A DNA stretch of 16,369 nucleotides from Thermoleophilia bacterium (lineage in GTDB: Bacteria > Actinomycetota > Thermoleophilia > Gaiellales > Gaiellaceae): contig JAICVP010000014.1 in the NCBI GenBank assembly GCA_025935275.1, positions 1 through 16,369 of the forward strand, read 5' to 3'. The translations under genes and the position numbers were made by a program. How positions within the stretch are numbered: position 1 is the first letter of the stretch; every line of letters starts with the position of its first letter. The notes below the pieces were generated by a model. It did not search any database and was not told where the DNA came from. It saw nothing but the letters and a program-made list of their open reading frames with translations. Below, piece after piece: positions 7,809 to 14,532 of the stretch.

Positions 7809-8722
7809 GCGACTGCGCCGCGTCCCGTCTCGGCCGCGTGGCGCTGCTCGTCCGCGCGGTACGACGAGCGCACGAGGGGCCCGGAGAAGACCGAGCCGAA
7901 CCCGAGCTCCTCGCCCTGCTCTCGGAACCAGCGGAACTCGTCCGGGTGCACCCACCGGTCGATCTGGGCGTGCTTCGAAGACGGCTGCAGGTACTGGCCG
8001 ATCGTGACCACGTCGACGCCGTGCTCGCGGAGGTCGCGCATGGTCTCGACGACCTCGTCGTTGGTCTCGCCCAGGCCGACGATGATCCCCGACTTCGTCA
8101 GCACCGGGTAGTCGGCGATCTCCTTGGCCCGTTGCAGGAGCCAGAGAGCCTTGTCATAGGAGGCCTTGGCCCCGCGCATGCGGCGGTGGAGCCGGCGCAC
8201 CGTCTCGATGTTGTGGTTGAAGACCTCGGGCCGGGCGGCGAGGACGGTCCGGAGGGCCTCCTCCTCGACGCCGAGAAAGTCGGGCGTGAGCACCTCGACG
8301 GAGGCTTCCGGCACCTTGCTCTTGAGCGCCCGGATGGTCGCAGCGTAATGCCCTGCTCCCCGGTCCGGCACGTCGTCGCGATCCACCGAGGTGACTACGA
8401 CGTGCTTGAGGCCCATCTGCGCAGCGGTCTGCGCGAGGCGCAGAGGCTCGAGCGGATCCGGCGGATGCTCGGGCTTCCCGGAGTCGACGTAGCAGTAGCG
8501 GCAGGCCCGCGTGCAAGTCTCGCCGAGGATCTGGAACGTGGCCGTTCCGCGGCCCCAGCACTCGGAGATGTTCGGGCAGCGGGCCTCCTCGCAGATCGTG
8601 TGCAGGCCCTGGCCATGAATGAGGTCTCGCACCTCGAAGTAACGCGAGTCCGGGCTCGGCGCGCGCACCTTCATCCACTCGGGGCGGCGCGGTCTCTGTG
8701 CGACGGGCAGCGAACGCTCCAT
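7802..8722 (-). CDS. lipA: Lipoyl synthase
   Basis: LipA is a radical-SAM enzyme that inserts two sulfur atoms into octanoyl groups bound to E2 or GcvH lipoyl domains. The 306-residue product has both cluster motifs: CX4CX5C for the auxiliary sulfur-donating cluster (C44, C49, C55) and the radical-SAM CX3CX2C (C70, C74, C77). The conserved C-terminal RSSY (S286-S287) is present too. I chose the ATG at 8722 rather than the open frame reaching 9190, because that extension lies over the cupin gene, while the ATG is preceded at 7 bases by TACACT, suggesting a leaderless mRNA. lipB lies about 2.3 kb away, in the same orientation, behind the E2 gene. The 3' end overlaps the convergent gene by 7 bases. 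Confidence 0.96.
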   Translation of the reverse strand: MERSLPVAQRPRRPEWMKVRAPSPDSRYFEVRDLIHGQGLHTICEEARCPNISECWGRGTATFQILGETCTRACRYCYVDSGKPEHPPDPLEPLRLAQTAAQMGLKHVVVTSVDRDDVPDRGAGHYAATIRALKSKVPEASVEVLTPDFLGVEEEALRTVLAARPEVFNHNIETVRRLHRRMRGAKASYDKALWLLQRAKEIADYPVLTKSGIIVGLGETNDEVVETMRDLREHGVDVVTIGQYLQPSSKHAQIDRWVHPDEFRWFREQGEELGFGSVFSGPLVRSSYRADEQRHAAETGRGAVAY

Positions 8723-8729
8723 CTCTGTC

Positions 8730-8735
8730 AGTGTA
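8730..8735 (-). promoter_or_regulatory. Predicted -10 element of lipA
   Basis: TACACT on the minus strand, 7 bases before the lipA ATG, placed within the 18 bases separating lipA from the divergent cupin gene. Any -35 contact would fall inside the cupin coding region. Confidence 0.55.
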
Positions 8736-8740
8736 CGGGC

Positions 8741-9289
8741 GTGGACGTCCCGGAAGCCTCGCTCCAGCGCACCGCGAGCGGTCTCGTCCCGCAGGGGCCT
8801 GGATGGTTCGTCGTCAACGCACGCGACGCGCAGTGGTGGGACCGCGGGCCTCGCGGTCTCGTCTGTCGGTTCGAAGGCGACGGCGATGCGGAGTTCTCGC
8901 AGCTCGGGGTCACGCTCTTCGTGCTCCGCCCGGGGCAGACGATGTCGATGTACCACTGGGAGGCCGACCAGGAGGACTTTCTCGTTCTCTCCGGCGAGGC
9001 GCTCCTGCTGGTCGAAGGAGAGGAGCGGCCTCTGCGCGCCTGGGACTTCGTCCACTGCCCGGCCGGCGCCGATCACACGATCGTAGGAGCGGGCTCGGGC
9101 CCTGCGGTCATTGTCGCGACCGGCGCGCGGGTGGATTCCATCGGGGACGACTGGGGCGGCTACCCGGTGCACGAGGTTGCCGTTCGCCACGACGCGAGCG
9201 CCGAGCGCGAGACGACCGACCCGCAGGAGGCCTACGCGCGGTTCCCGGCACGGCGCCCGGCTTCCTACGAAGAGGGCTGGCTCCCGTGA
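8741..9289 (+). CDS. Cupin domain protein, first of a tandem pair
   Basis: A 182-residue single-domain cupin of unknown substrate. The cupin core runs from about residue 55 to 128. Motif 1 reads YHWEADQEDFLVLSGE, so possible metal ligands are H72, E74 and E78; motif 2 is WDFVHCPAGADH, giving H112. The second His of the classical HxH is replaced by Glu. The protein begins and ends with segments also found in its neighbour: VPEA...GWFVVNARDA at the start, ETTDPQEAYA and EEGWLP at the end. I chose the GTG at 8741 because it aligns with the start of the paralogue; the frame is open much further upstream but only as lipA antisense. It overlaps the next cupin gene by GTGA. Neither an enzyme nor a regulatory role can be assigned. 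Confidence 0.82.
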   Translation: MDVPEASLQRTASGLVPQGPGWFVVNARDAQWWDRGPRGLVCRFEGDGDAEFSQLGVTLFVLRPGQTMSMYHWEADQEDFLVLSGEALLLVEGEERPLRAWDFVHCPAGADHTIVGAGSGPAVIVATGARVDSIGDDWGGYPVHEVAVRHDASAERETTDPQEAYARFPARRPASYEEGWLP

Positions 9290-9828
9290 CCGGGGTTCCG
9301 GAAGCGCCGCTCGACCGAGACGAGAACGGAGCTCGGGCCGCCGGCCAGGGCTGGTTCGTCCTCAACGCCCGAGACGCCGTTTGGGGCGAATCCGACGAGT
9401 TCGGAGTGTTCTCGCGGCTCGGCGAAAGCAAGGAAGCGCGCTTCCCGCAGGTGGGCTTCAACATCGGTGTCATGTGGCCCGGGCAGGCGGCGTGCATGTA
9501 TCACCGCGAGCCGAACCAGGAGGGCTTCCTCATCGTCGCCGGCGAATGCATCCTCTTCGTCGAGGGGGAGGAGCGCCGCATGAAGAAATGGGACTACTTC
9601 CATTGCCCGCCCAACACCGACCACGTGATGGTCGCGACCGGAGACGAGCCCTGCGTCGCGGTCGCAGTCGGTTCTCGCGTCAGCCGGGATACCGTCTATT
9701 CGGTGTTCGAGCCCGCGCGCCGGCACGGCGGAGCGGTGGAGAAGGAGACGACGGAACCGGACGAGGCCTATGCGGGGATGGAAGTTCGCGACGCCCCGTA
9801 CAAGGACGGCTGGCTCCCCGACCTCTGA
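9286..9828 (+). CDS. Cupin domain protein, second of a tandem pair
   Basis: A 180-residue paralogue of the upstream cupin, clearly alignable over the whole length. Shared blocks include VPEA, GWFV-NARDA, the YHxExxQE motif 1 (H73, E75, Q78, E79), VEGEER, the WDYFHCPPNTDH motif 2 (H113), ETTEPDEAYA and DGWLP. The GTG at 9286 overlaps the stop of the first copy by four bases, so the two products are probably made together and may form a heteromeric pair. A purine-rich GAAGAGGG about 9 bases upstream can act as ribosome site. The gene ends 6 bases before a 23-base palindrome that may terminate transcription. The substrate is unknown. Confidence 0.82.
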   Translation: MTGVPEAPLDRDENGARAAGQGWFVLNARDAVWGESDEFGVFSRLGESKEARFPQVGFNIGVMWPGQAACMYHREPNQEGFLIVAGECILFVEGEERRMKKWDYFHCPPNTDHVMVATGDEPCVAVAVGSRVSRDTVYSVFEPARRHGGAVEKETTEPDEAYAGMEVRDAPYKDGWLPDL

Positions 9829-9834
9829 GAAGCG

Positions 9835-9857
9835 CCAAGTAACAGACTGTTACTTGG
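9835..9857. repeat. Perfect 23-bp palindrome, copy 1 (terminator or operator)
   Basis: CCAAGTAACAG, a central A (9846), and the exact reverse complement of the first arm. On the plus strand it would fold into a 10-bp stem with a 3-base loop and is followed by T-rich sequence (9858-9876), so it may terminate the cupin transcript. It matches a second copy at 10218-10240 at 19 of 23 positions, including a 14-base identical core AACAGACTGTTACT. That shared core is more than a terminator needs, so a protein-binding site is an alternative. Confidence 0.75.
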
Positions 9858-9914
9858 TCTCTTTCGTTTCATTTCGTGCGCCACTCGTCGGCGCGCTGGG
9901 TGCACCGTTGAGGA

Positions 9915-10202
9915 GTGCTCCAGTTCGCTCCCCGGATCGATTCGCGCCTCGTCGCGGCAGCTGAGCGTCTCGACAACGAGACCACACCCGTCGCCGAGAC
10001 GAACCGGAGAGTCGGGGCGGTGGCGGCCGAGCTCTGTCTGCCACGGCCGAGCTACGAGCAAGTCCGACTGATCATCATCAGAGCTCGTGAGCACGGCCGG
10101 CACCCTTCGAGCGGCGAAGTGTTGTTGGACATCGCCTTTCGCTCACGCCCTCCGACCGCATTCCTCGACTACCTGGTCGGAACGCTGCCGGCCGAGTCCT
10201 GA
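9915..10202 (+). CDS. Small predicted helix-turn-helix protein
   Basis: A 95-residue protein with no recognised family name. Residues about 24-58 look like a helix-turn-helix: a first helix around ETNRRVGAVAAELCL, a turn at PRPS, then SYEQVRLIIIRAREH as a possible recognition helix. The C-terminal part (LLDIAFRSRPPTAFLDYL) is mostly helical. The pattern of conserved-looking hydrophobics and the high-GC codon use favour a real gene. The GTG at 9915 is the first start after an in-frame stop (9909-9911). An AGGA lies directly against it, too close for a normal ribosome site, so the start is uncertain. The gene stands alone between two copies of one palindrome, 69 bases after the centre of the first and 27 bases before the centre of the second, which suggests a link between protein and sites. 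Confidence 0.6.
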   Translation: MLQFAPRIDSRLVAAAERLDNETTPVAETNRRVGAVAAELCLPRPSYEQVRLIIIRAREHGRHPSSGEVLLDIAFRSRPPTAFLDYLVGTLPAES

Positions 10203-10217
10203 CGTCGGGAAAACCGG

Positions 10218-10240
10218 ACTAGCAACAGACTGTTACTAGG
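10218..10240. repeat. Imperfect palindrome, copy 2 (terminator or operator)
   Basis: The inverted repeat proper is 10219-10239, centred on A10229, with a single unpaired position: C10223 faces A10235. In RNA from the minus strand this becomes a G-U wobble, so the hairpin is intact in a lipB transcript but carries a mismatch in plus-strand RNA. A TTTT lies a few bases further along the minus strand. It lies between the convergent small gene and lipB. An outer inverted repeat ACCGGA (10213-10218) and TCCGGT (10247-10252) encloses it. Confidence 0.65.
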
Positions 10241-10261
10241 CGTGTTTCCGGTCGATTCGGT

Positions 10262-10275
10262 GTCAGTTGCCTGAC
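10262..10275. repeat. Small inverted repeat downstream of lipB
   Basis: GTCAG and CTGAC separated by TTGC form a 5-bp hairpin between lipB and the second palindrome. It is too short to interpret alone. Confidence 0.25.
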
Positions 10276-10283
10276 GCTGCGAG

Positions 10284-10309
10284 CTGAGACTGAGAGCCTG
10301 AGACTGAGA
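10284..10309. repeat. CTGAGA short tandem repeat abutting the lipB stop
   Basis: The 12-mer CTGAGACTGAGA occurs at 10284-10295 and again at 10298-10309, each being two CTGAGA units. The block ends 2 bases before the lipB stop codon, so it lies at the start of the lipB 3' untranslated region. Replication slippage is the simplest origin. Confidence 0.6.
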
Positions 10310-10310
10310 C

Positions 10311-11021
10311 CTACCGCGCCGCGAGGGTGGTGTGGACCGGCTGGGCCCACAGGCCCGCGCCGTCCTCGGCGGGCAACTCCGAGAGCTCGAGGTCGAAGAC
10401 CTCGGCGATCGCCCGGGCCGCGTGCGGCCGGACCTCCTCCACCGTGAGCGGCCGGTCGAGCTCGCGAGCCAGCGTCGTGAATGCGGCGTCCTCGAGGCCG
10501 CACGCCGTGATCCAATCGGTGAAAGGAGCCGGGTCGAGGTCGACGTTGAGTGCATAGCCGTGCGTCGTCACCCAGCGCGAGATGTGCACGCCGATGGAGC
10601 AGAGCTTGCGCGGCGGCCGCTCCAACCAGACGCCGGTGAGCCCCTCGATCCGGGTCGCCTCCACTTCGAACGCCGCCGCCGTGCGGATGACGGACTCCTC
10701 CAGGTCGCGGCAGTAGCGCTTCACGTCCCGCCCGTGCCGGTTCAGATCGAAGATCGGATAGCAGACAAGCTGTCCCGGCCCGTGGAAGGTGGACTTGCCG
10801 CCGCGGTCGGTCTCGACCACCTCCACCTCAGCCCCTGCGGGCACGTGCAGCTCCGCCTCGTCCGTCCGCCGGCCGAGCGTGACCACAGGCGGGTGCTCGA
10901 CCATGATCACCGTGTCCGGGATCGCGTCCTGAGAGACGGCCGCCGCGATGGAGCGCTGGAGATCCCAGGCCTCCATGTACGGCGTGAGGCCGAGGTTCAG
11001 CAGGTAGCCCGGCCGGGACAC
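10311..11021 (-). CDS. lipB: Octanoyltransferase LipB
   Basis: LipB transfers octanoate from acyl carrier protein to the lipoyl-domain lysine, giving the substrate of LipA. The 236-residue product shows the family core RGGKSTFHGPGQ (73-84; the usual Gln is Lys here), the conserved Lys 139 in PPRKLCSIGV and the catalytic Cys 174 in WITACGLED after the LNVDLDPAPF motif. The start is GTG at 11021, with a single base between it and the E2 stop codon, so translation is very likely coupled to E2. Encoding the lipoylation enzyme directly behind its substrate protein makes functional sense. Downstream come a short tandem repeat and a palindrome that may end the transcript. Confidence 0.95.
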   Translation of the reverse strand: MSRPGYLLNLGLTPYMEAWDLQRSIAAAVSQDAIPDTVIMVEHPPVVTLGRRTDEAELHVPAGAEVEVVETDRGGKSTFHGPGQLVCYPIFDLNRHGRDVKRYCRDLEESVIRTAAAFEVEATRIEGLTGVWLERPPRKLCSIGVHISRWVTTHGYALNVDLDPAPFTDWITACGLEDAAFTTLARELDRPLTVEEVRPHAARAIAEVFDLELSELPAEDGAGLWAQPVHTTLAAR

Positions 11022-11022
11022 G

Positions 11023-12465
11023 CTACTCGGTGGATTCGTCCCAGGACTGCAGGCGCTCGCGGAGGTCGCGCAGGAACCGGCCCGCGAGCGCGCCGTCGAC
11101 CAGACGATGGTCGTACGTGAGGGTCATGTTCATCATCGAGCGGATGGCGATCGCATCCTGGCCGTCCTCGTCCTCGACCACCCAGGGCCTCTTGACGACC
11201 GCATAGGTGCCGAGGATGGCCGCCTGCGGCTGGCTGATCACCGGCGTTCCGTGGAAGGTGCCGTACCCGCCAGGATTCGTGATTGTGAAGGTGCCGCCCT
11301 GGACGTCGTCCGGAAGCAGCTGCTTGTCGCGCGCCCGCTGGGCGATGTCGGCGATCCCCTTCGCCATCCCGAGGAGGTTGAGCGTCTCGGCGTTGCGAAC
11401 GACGGGGACGATGAGGCCCTTCCCGTCCGCGAGCTCGACGGCGAAGCCGAGATTGACGTAGTTCCGCGTCACGATCGAGTCCCCGCGGATCTCGCCGTTG
11501 ATCCAGGGGTAGTCCTTGAGCGTGTCGACGACGGCGCGGGCGACGAAGGCGAGGAAGGTCGGGTTGACGCCGTAGGAGCCGGCCCACTCCTTCTTCAGCC
11601 GCTGCCTGAGCGCTGCGATCTTCGTCATGTCTACTTCGATCGAGCTCGTCACGTGCGCCGAGGTGTCGAGCGAGCGGCGCATGTGCTCGGCTATGCCCTT
11701 GCGCATGGCGCTCATCGGCTCGACGGTCTCGCCCTCCTGCGCCTGTGCCGGTGCCGCAGGTGCCGGGGGGGCTGCCGCGGGCTGAGGCGGGGCGGCCGGT
11801 GCCTCCTGCGGCGCTTCGGTTTCGGGCGGCGCTGGAGCCGCCTGCGCCTGGCCCGACTCGATGTAGCCGAGGATGTCCTTCTTCGTCACGCGTCCGCCGC
11901 GGCCTGTGCCCTCGACGCTCGCGACGTCGACGTTGTGCTCGGCGGCGATGCGCGCGACCACGGGGGAGACGAACTTCGCCTCGCGGCGGCCGTTGTCGTC
12001 GTCGGCCGTGGGCGCGGCCGGAGCTGGCGGCTCCGCGGCCGCAGGAGCGGCGGCAGCCTCAGGCTCGGGGGGAGCAGGTGCGGGAGCCGCTGGAGCCTCT
12101 TCGGTCTTCTCGGCCGCGGGGCCTTCGCCCTCCGCGCCCGAAGCCTCCTCGGCCTCCTGTGCGGCTTCCTGGGTCGGCGGCTCGGGCGGAGCCTCGGCCT
12201 CGACCTCGGCACCCTCGGGAGCGATGACCGCGATCTTGGTCCCGACGGCGACCGTCTCGCCCTCCTGGGCGAGGATCTGCTGGAGGACTCCGCTCGCCGG
12301 GCTCGGCACCTCGGTGTCGACCTTGTCGGTGGAGATCTCGAGCAACGACTCGTCGGCGGCGATCGCCTCGCCCTCTGACTTGAGCCACTTCGTGATCGTC
12401 CCCTCCGAAACGGAGACGCCCATCTGGGGCATGACGACGTCGACTGCGGTTCCGGTGGTTGCCAT
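11023..12465 (-). CDS. 2-oxo acid dehydrogenase E2 (dihydrolipoamide acyltransferase)
   Basis: E2 forms the core of the complex and passes the acyl group from lipoyl to CoA. The 480-residue product has one lipoyl domain (about 6-84) with the modified Lys 48 in EISTDKVD, a long Ala/Pro/Glu linker (85-160), the peripheral-subunit-binding domain (164-200, FVSPVVARIA...GRGGRVTKKDIL), a second Ala/Pro linker and a catalytic domain (250-480) with H453 and D457 in YDHRLVDGA. The ATG at 12465 has no strong Shine-Dalgarno and follows the E1 beta stop by 7 bases. Neighbouring E1 alpha and beta genes show that this is not the 2-oxoglutarate type with single-chain E1. Pyruvate versus branched-chain specificity is open (pdhC or bkdC/bkdB in other naming). 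Confidence 0.93.
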   Translation of the reverse strand: MATTGTAVDVVMPQMGVSVSEGTITKWLKSEGEAIAADESLLEISTDKVDTEVPSPASGVLQQILAQEGETVAVGTKIAVIAPEGAEVEAEAPPEPPTQEAAQEAEEASGAEGEGPAAEKTEEAPAAPAPAPPEPEAAAAPAAAEPPAPAAPTADDDNGRREAKFVSPVVARIAAEHNVDVASVEGTGRGGRVTKKDILGYIESGQAQAAPAPPETEAPQEAPAAPPQPAAAPPAPAAPAQAQEGETVEPMSAMRKGIAEHMRRSLDTSAHVTSSIEVDMTKIAALRQRLKKEWAGSYGVNPTFLAFVARAVVDTLKDYPWINGEIRGDSIVTRNYVNLGFAVELADGKGLIVPVVRNAETLNLLGMAKGIADIAQRARDKQLLPDDVQGGTFTITNPGGYGTFHGTPVISQPQAAILGTYAVVKRPWVVEDEDGQDAIAIRSMMNMTLTYDHRLVDGALAGRFLRDLRERLQSWDESTE

Positions 12466-12472
12466 CAGGTTG

Positions 12473-13447
12473 CTAGTACTCCGCGAGCTCCTTCAGGCCT
12501 GCGACCACGTCTTCGACCTGCGGGATGAAAGCCTTTTCGAGGGGCGGCGAGAAGGGCACGGGCGTGTCCGGAGCGGCGATCCTCCGCACCGGCGCGTCGA
12601 GGCTCTCGAAGGCCTCTTCGCCGATCGTGGCCGCGATCTCGGCGCCGAAGCCTCCGGTGAGCGTGTCCTCGTGGAGGACGAGCGCCTTCGACGTCTTCTC
12701 GACGGAGCGCAGCACGGCCTCCTTGTCCCACGGAGCCAGTGTGCGGAGGTCGAGGATCTCGACGGAGATGCCCTCGCCCTCGAGCTTCTGGGCGGCCTCG
12801 TCGGCGGTGTAGACCATCGCTCCCCACGTGACGAGCGAGATGTCGTCGCCCTCACGGTGCATCCGAGCCTCCCCGAAGGGGACCGTGTAGCGCTCTTCCG
12901 GCACCTCGTCCTTGATGCGCCGGTAGAGGTGCTTGTGCTCGAAGTAGAGCACCGGGTTGGGATCCTGGATCGCCTCGATGAGGAGGCCCTTCGCGTCGGC
13001 GGGCGTGGCCGGGCACACGACCTTGAGTCCCGGGATGTGCGCGAAGCTCGACTCCGGGTTCTGGGAGTGGAAGGGGCCGCCCGAGAAGCCGCCGCCGGAC
13101 GGGAGCCGCACGGTGATCGGCACGGGAGTCCCGGCGCGGTACCGCTGCTTCGCGGCGACGGTGACGAGGTGGTCCCACGCGCACGAGATGAAGTCGGCGA
13201 ACTGCATCTCCGCGACCGGGCGCATGCCCATCATCGCGGCGCCGGTGCAGCCGCCGACGATCGCCGTCTCGGAGAGCGGCGCGTCGATCACGCGCCACGC
13301 CCCGAACTCCTCCTGGAAGCCCTGCGTCACCTTGAAAGCGCCGCCGTAGACGCCGACGTCCTCGCCGATGATGAAGACGCGCTTGTCGCGCTGCATCTCC
13401 GAGCGGAGTCCGTCCGAGATCGCCTGCAGGTACGTCTTGACGGCCAT
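12473..13447 (-). CDS. 2-oxo acid dehydrogenase E1 beta subunit (branched-chain type likely)
   Basis: E1 beta pairs with E1 alpha in a thiamine-diphosphate enzyme that decarboxylates a 2-oxo acid and acylates the E2 lipoyl group. The 324-residue product has the expected length, with a pyrimidine-binding N-terminal domain (GEDVGVYGGAFKVTQGF near residue 28; AEMQFADFI near 79) and a C-terminal transketolase domain (LVHEDTLTGGFGAEIA near 252). The block HSQNPESSFAHIPGLKVV and the following FEHKHLYRRIKDEVP resemble branched-chain 2-oxo acid dehydrogenases more than pyruvate dehydrogenases. The ATG at 13447 directly follows the E1 alpha TAA without a gap, so coupling is expected. The acetoin enzyme is a further possibility. 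Confidence 0.92.
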   Translation of the reverse strand: MAVKTYLQAISDGLRSEMQRDKRVFIIGEDVGVYGGAFKVTQGFQEEFGAWRVIDAPLSETAIVGGCTGAAMMGMRPVAEMQFADFISCAWDHLVTVAAKQRYRAGTPVPITVRLPSGGGFSGGPFHSQNPESSFAHIPGLKVVCPATPADAKGLLIEAIQDPNPVLYFEHKHLYRRIKDEVPEERYTVPFGEARMHREGDDISLVTWGAMVYTADEAAQKLEGEGISVEILDLRTLAPWDKEAVLRSVEKTSKALVLHEDTLTGGFGAEIAATIGEEAFESLDAPVRRIAAPDTPVPFSPPLEKAFIPQVEDVVAGLKELAEY

Positions 13448-14494
13448 TTACTTGTGGTGCGGGGTGTCGAGGTCTTCGGGCGTGGCGTAGACGCCGTCGA
13501 GGAGCGTGTCGACGTCCGGGTCGGGGCTCTCGTCCGCGCGCTGGACGGCGTCGTTCAAAAGCTTCTTGACCTGGCTGCGGATCTCGTCCTCTTCCTCGTC
13601 GGTGAACTCTGCGTTCTCGCGGAGCCAGGTGCGGTAGCGCTCGAGCGGGTCGCGCTTCGCCCACTCCTCGAACATCTCCTTCGGCACGTAGGAGGCGTCG
13701 TCGTGGACCGCATGGCCCTCCATGCGCAGGGTGAGGCACTCGATGAGCGTCGGGCCGCCGCCGTCGCGGGCCTTCTCGATCGCGGCCTTGGCCTCGCGGT
13801 AGACGGCGAGGACGTCTGTGCCGTCGACGACGACTCCCTCGAAGCCATAGGCCTTCGCCCGGTCGGCTATGTGCTCGCACGCGTACTCGAGATGCGTCGG
13901 CGTGGAGTAGGCCCACTGGTTGTTGTCGCAGATGAACACCACCGGGAGGCGGCGGACGCCGGCGAGGTTCATGCCCTCGTGGGTGTCCCCGCGCGCAGAG
14001 GCGCCCTCGCCGAACCAGGTGAGCGCGACGCGCTTCTCCTCGCGGATCCGGAACGCGAGCGCGCAGCCGACCGCCACCGGCAGCATCGCGGGCAGGTGGC
14101 TGACCATGGCGATCAGCCCGAGCCGGTCGTCGGCCATGTGGACGTTCCCGTCCTTGCCCTTCGTCGGCCCGTCGGCGCGGCCCATGAACTGGGCGAAGAT
14201 CCGCCACGGCTCGACGCCGCGGACGATGTGCACGCCCATGTCGCGGTGGAGCGGCGTGCCCACGTCCTCGGGACCCATCGCGGTCGCGATGCCGACCGAC
14301 GCGGCCTCGTTCCCACGGCCGGTGTAGAAGCTTCCCGGGATCTTCCCTTGCTTGTAGAGGATGTGACCGCGCTCTTCGATTCCCCGCGTGAGGAGCATGT
14401 GGCGGTAGATCCCGAGCAGGTCCTCGCGGTCGAGGCCCGCCTCCTTGATCTCCGTCAAAGAGCTGACTGGCTCTGCTTCCCTGGCAACGGCCAT
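13448..14494 (-). CDS. 2-oxo acid dehydrogenase E1 alpha subunit
   Basis: E1 alpha binds thiamine diphosphate and starts the oxidative decarboxylation. The 348-residue product carries the thiamine motif from FGEGASARGDTHEGMNLA (161-178) to the closing Asn in CDNNQWAYSTP (N190-N191), the HRDMG segment (83-87) and the phosphorylation-loop-like RMEGHAVHDDASYVP (257-271). Its acidic C-terminal segment (298-330) is followed by a short tail. The ATG at 14494 has no Shine-Dalgarno; a TACAGT -10 lies 10 bases upstream, giving a leader of only a few bases. It is the first gene of the order E1 alpha, E1 beta, E2, lipB. No E3 gene is in the window. pdhA and bkdA1 are both possible names. Confidence 0.92.
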   Translation of the reverse strand: MAVAREAEPVSSLTEIKEAGLDREDLLGIYRHMLLTRGIEERGHILYKQGKIPGSFYTGRGNEAASVGIATAMGPEDVGTPLHRDMGVHIVRGVEPWRIFAQFMGRADGPTKGKDGNVHMADDRLGLIAMVSHLPAMLPVAVGCALAFRIREEKRVALTWFGEGASARGDTHEGMNLAGVRRLPVVFICDNNQWAYSTPTHLEYACEHIADRAKAYGFEGVVVDGTDVLAVYREAKAAIEKARDGGGPTLIECLTLRMEGHAVHDDASYVPKEMFEEWAKRDPLERYRTWLRENAEFTDEEEDEIRSQVKKLLNDAVQRADESPDPDVDTLLDGVYATPEDLDTPHHK

Positions 14495-14504
14495 GCCGCG
14501 TCGA

Positions 14505-14510
14505 ACTGTA
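14505..14510 (-). promoter_or_regulatory. Predicted -10 element of the E1 alpha operon
   Basis: TACAGT on the minus strand, 10 bases before the ATG at 14494. The transcript would have an untranslated leader of about 3-4 bases, too short for a ribosome site. Confidence 0.4.
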
Positions 14511-14520
14511 GCCGTTCCCT

Positions 14521-14526
14521 TAGGCT
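14521..14526 (+). promoter_or_regulatory. Predicted -10 element of the four-CxxC gene
   Basis: TAGGCT, 6 bases before the GTG at 14533. It is a poor match to TATAAT apart from the TAnnnT frame, but has the same spacing as the other candidates. Confidence 0.35.
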
Positions 14527-14532
14527 GGAAGC

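Noticed and set aside
8723..9190. Upstream extension of lipA to 9190
   Set aside because: The extra 156 residues lie antisense to the first cupin gene and show no lipoyl synthase similarity, while the ATG at 8722 has a well-placed -10 box.
9768..10103. A 111-codon minus-strand frame across the first palindrome
   Set aside because: It overlaps the end of the second cupin and most of the small plus-strand gene, has no recognisable features and would place the palindrome inside coding sequence.
10284..10309. CRISPR-like repeat
   Set aside because: The units are only 6-12 bases, contiguous, without spacers; no cas gene is near.
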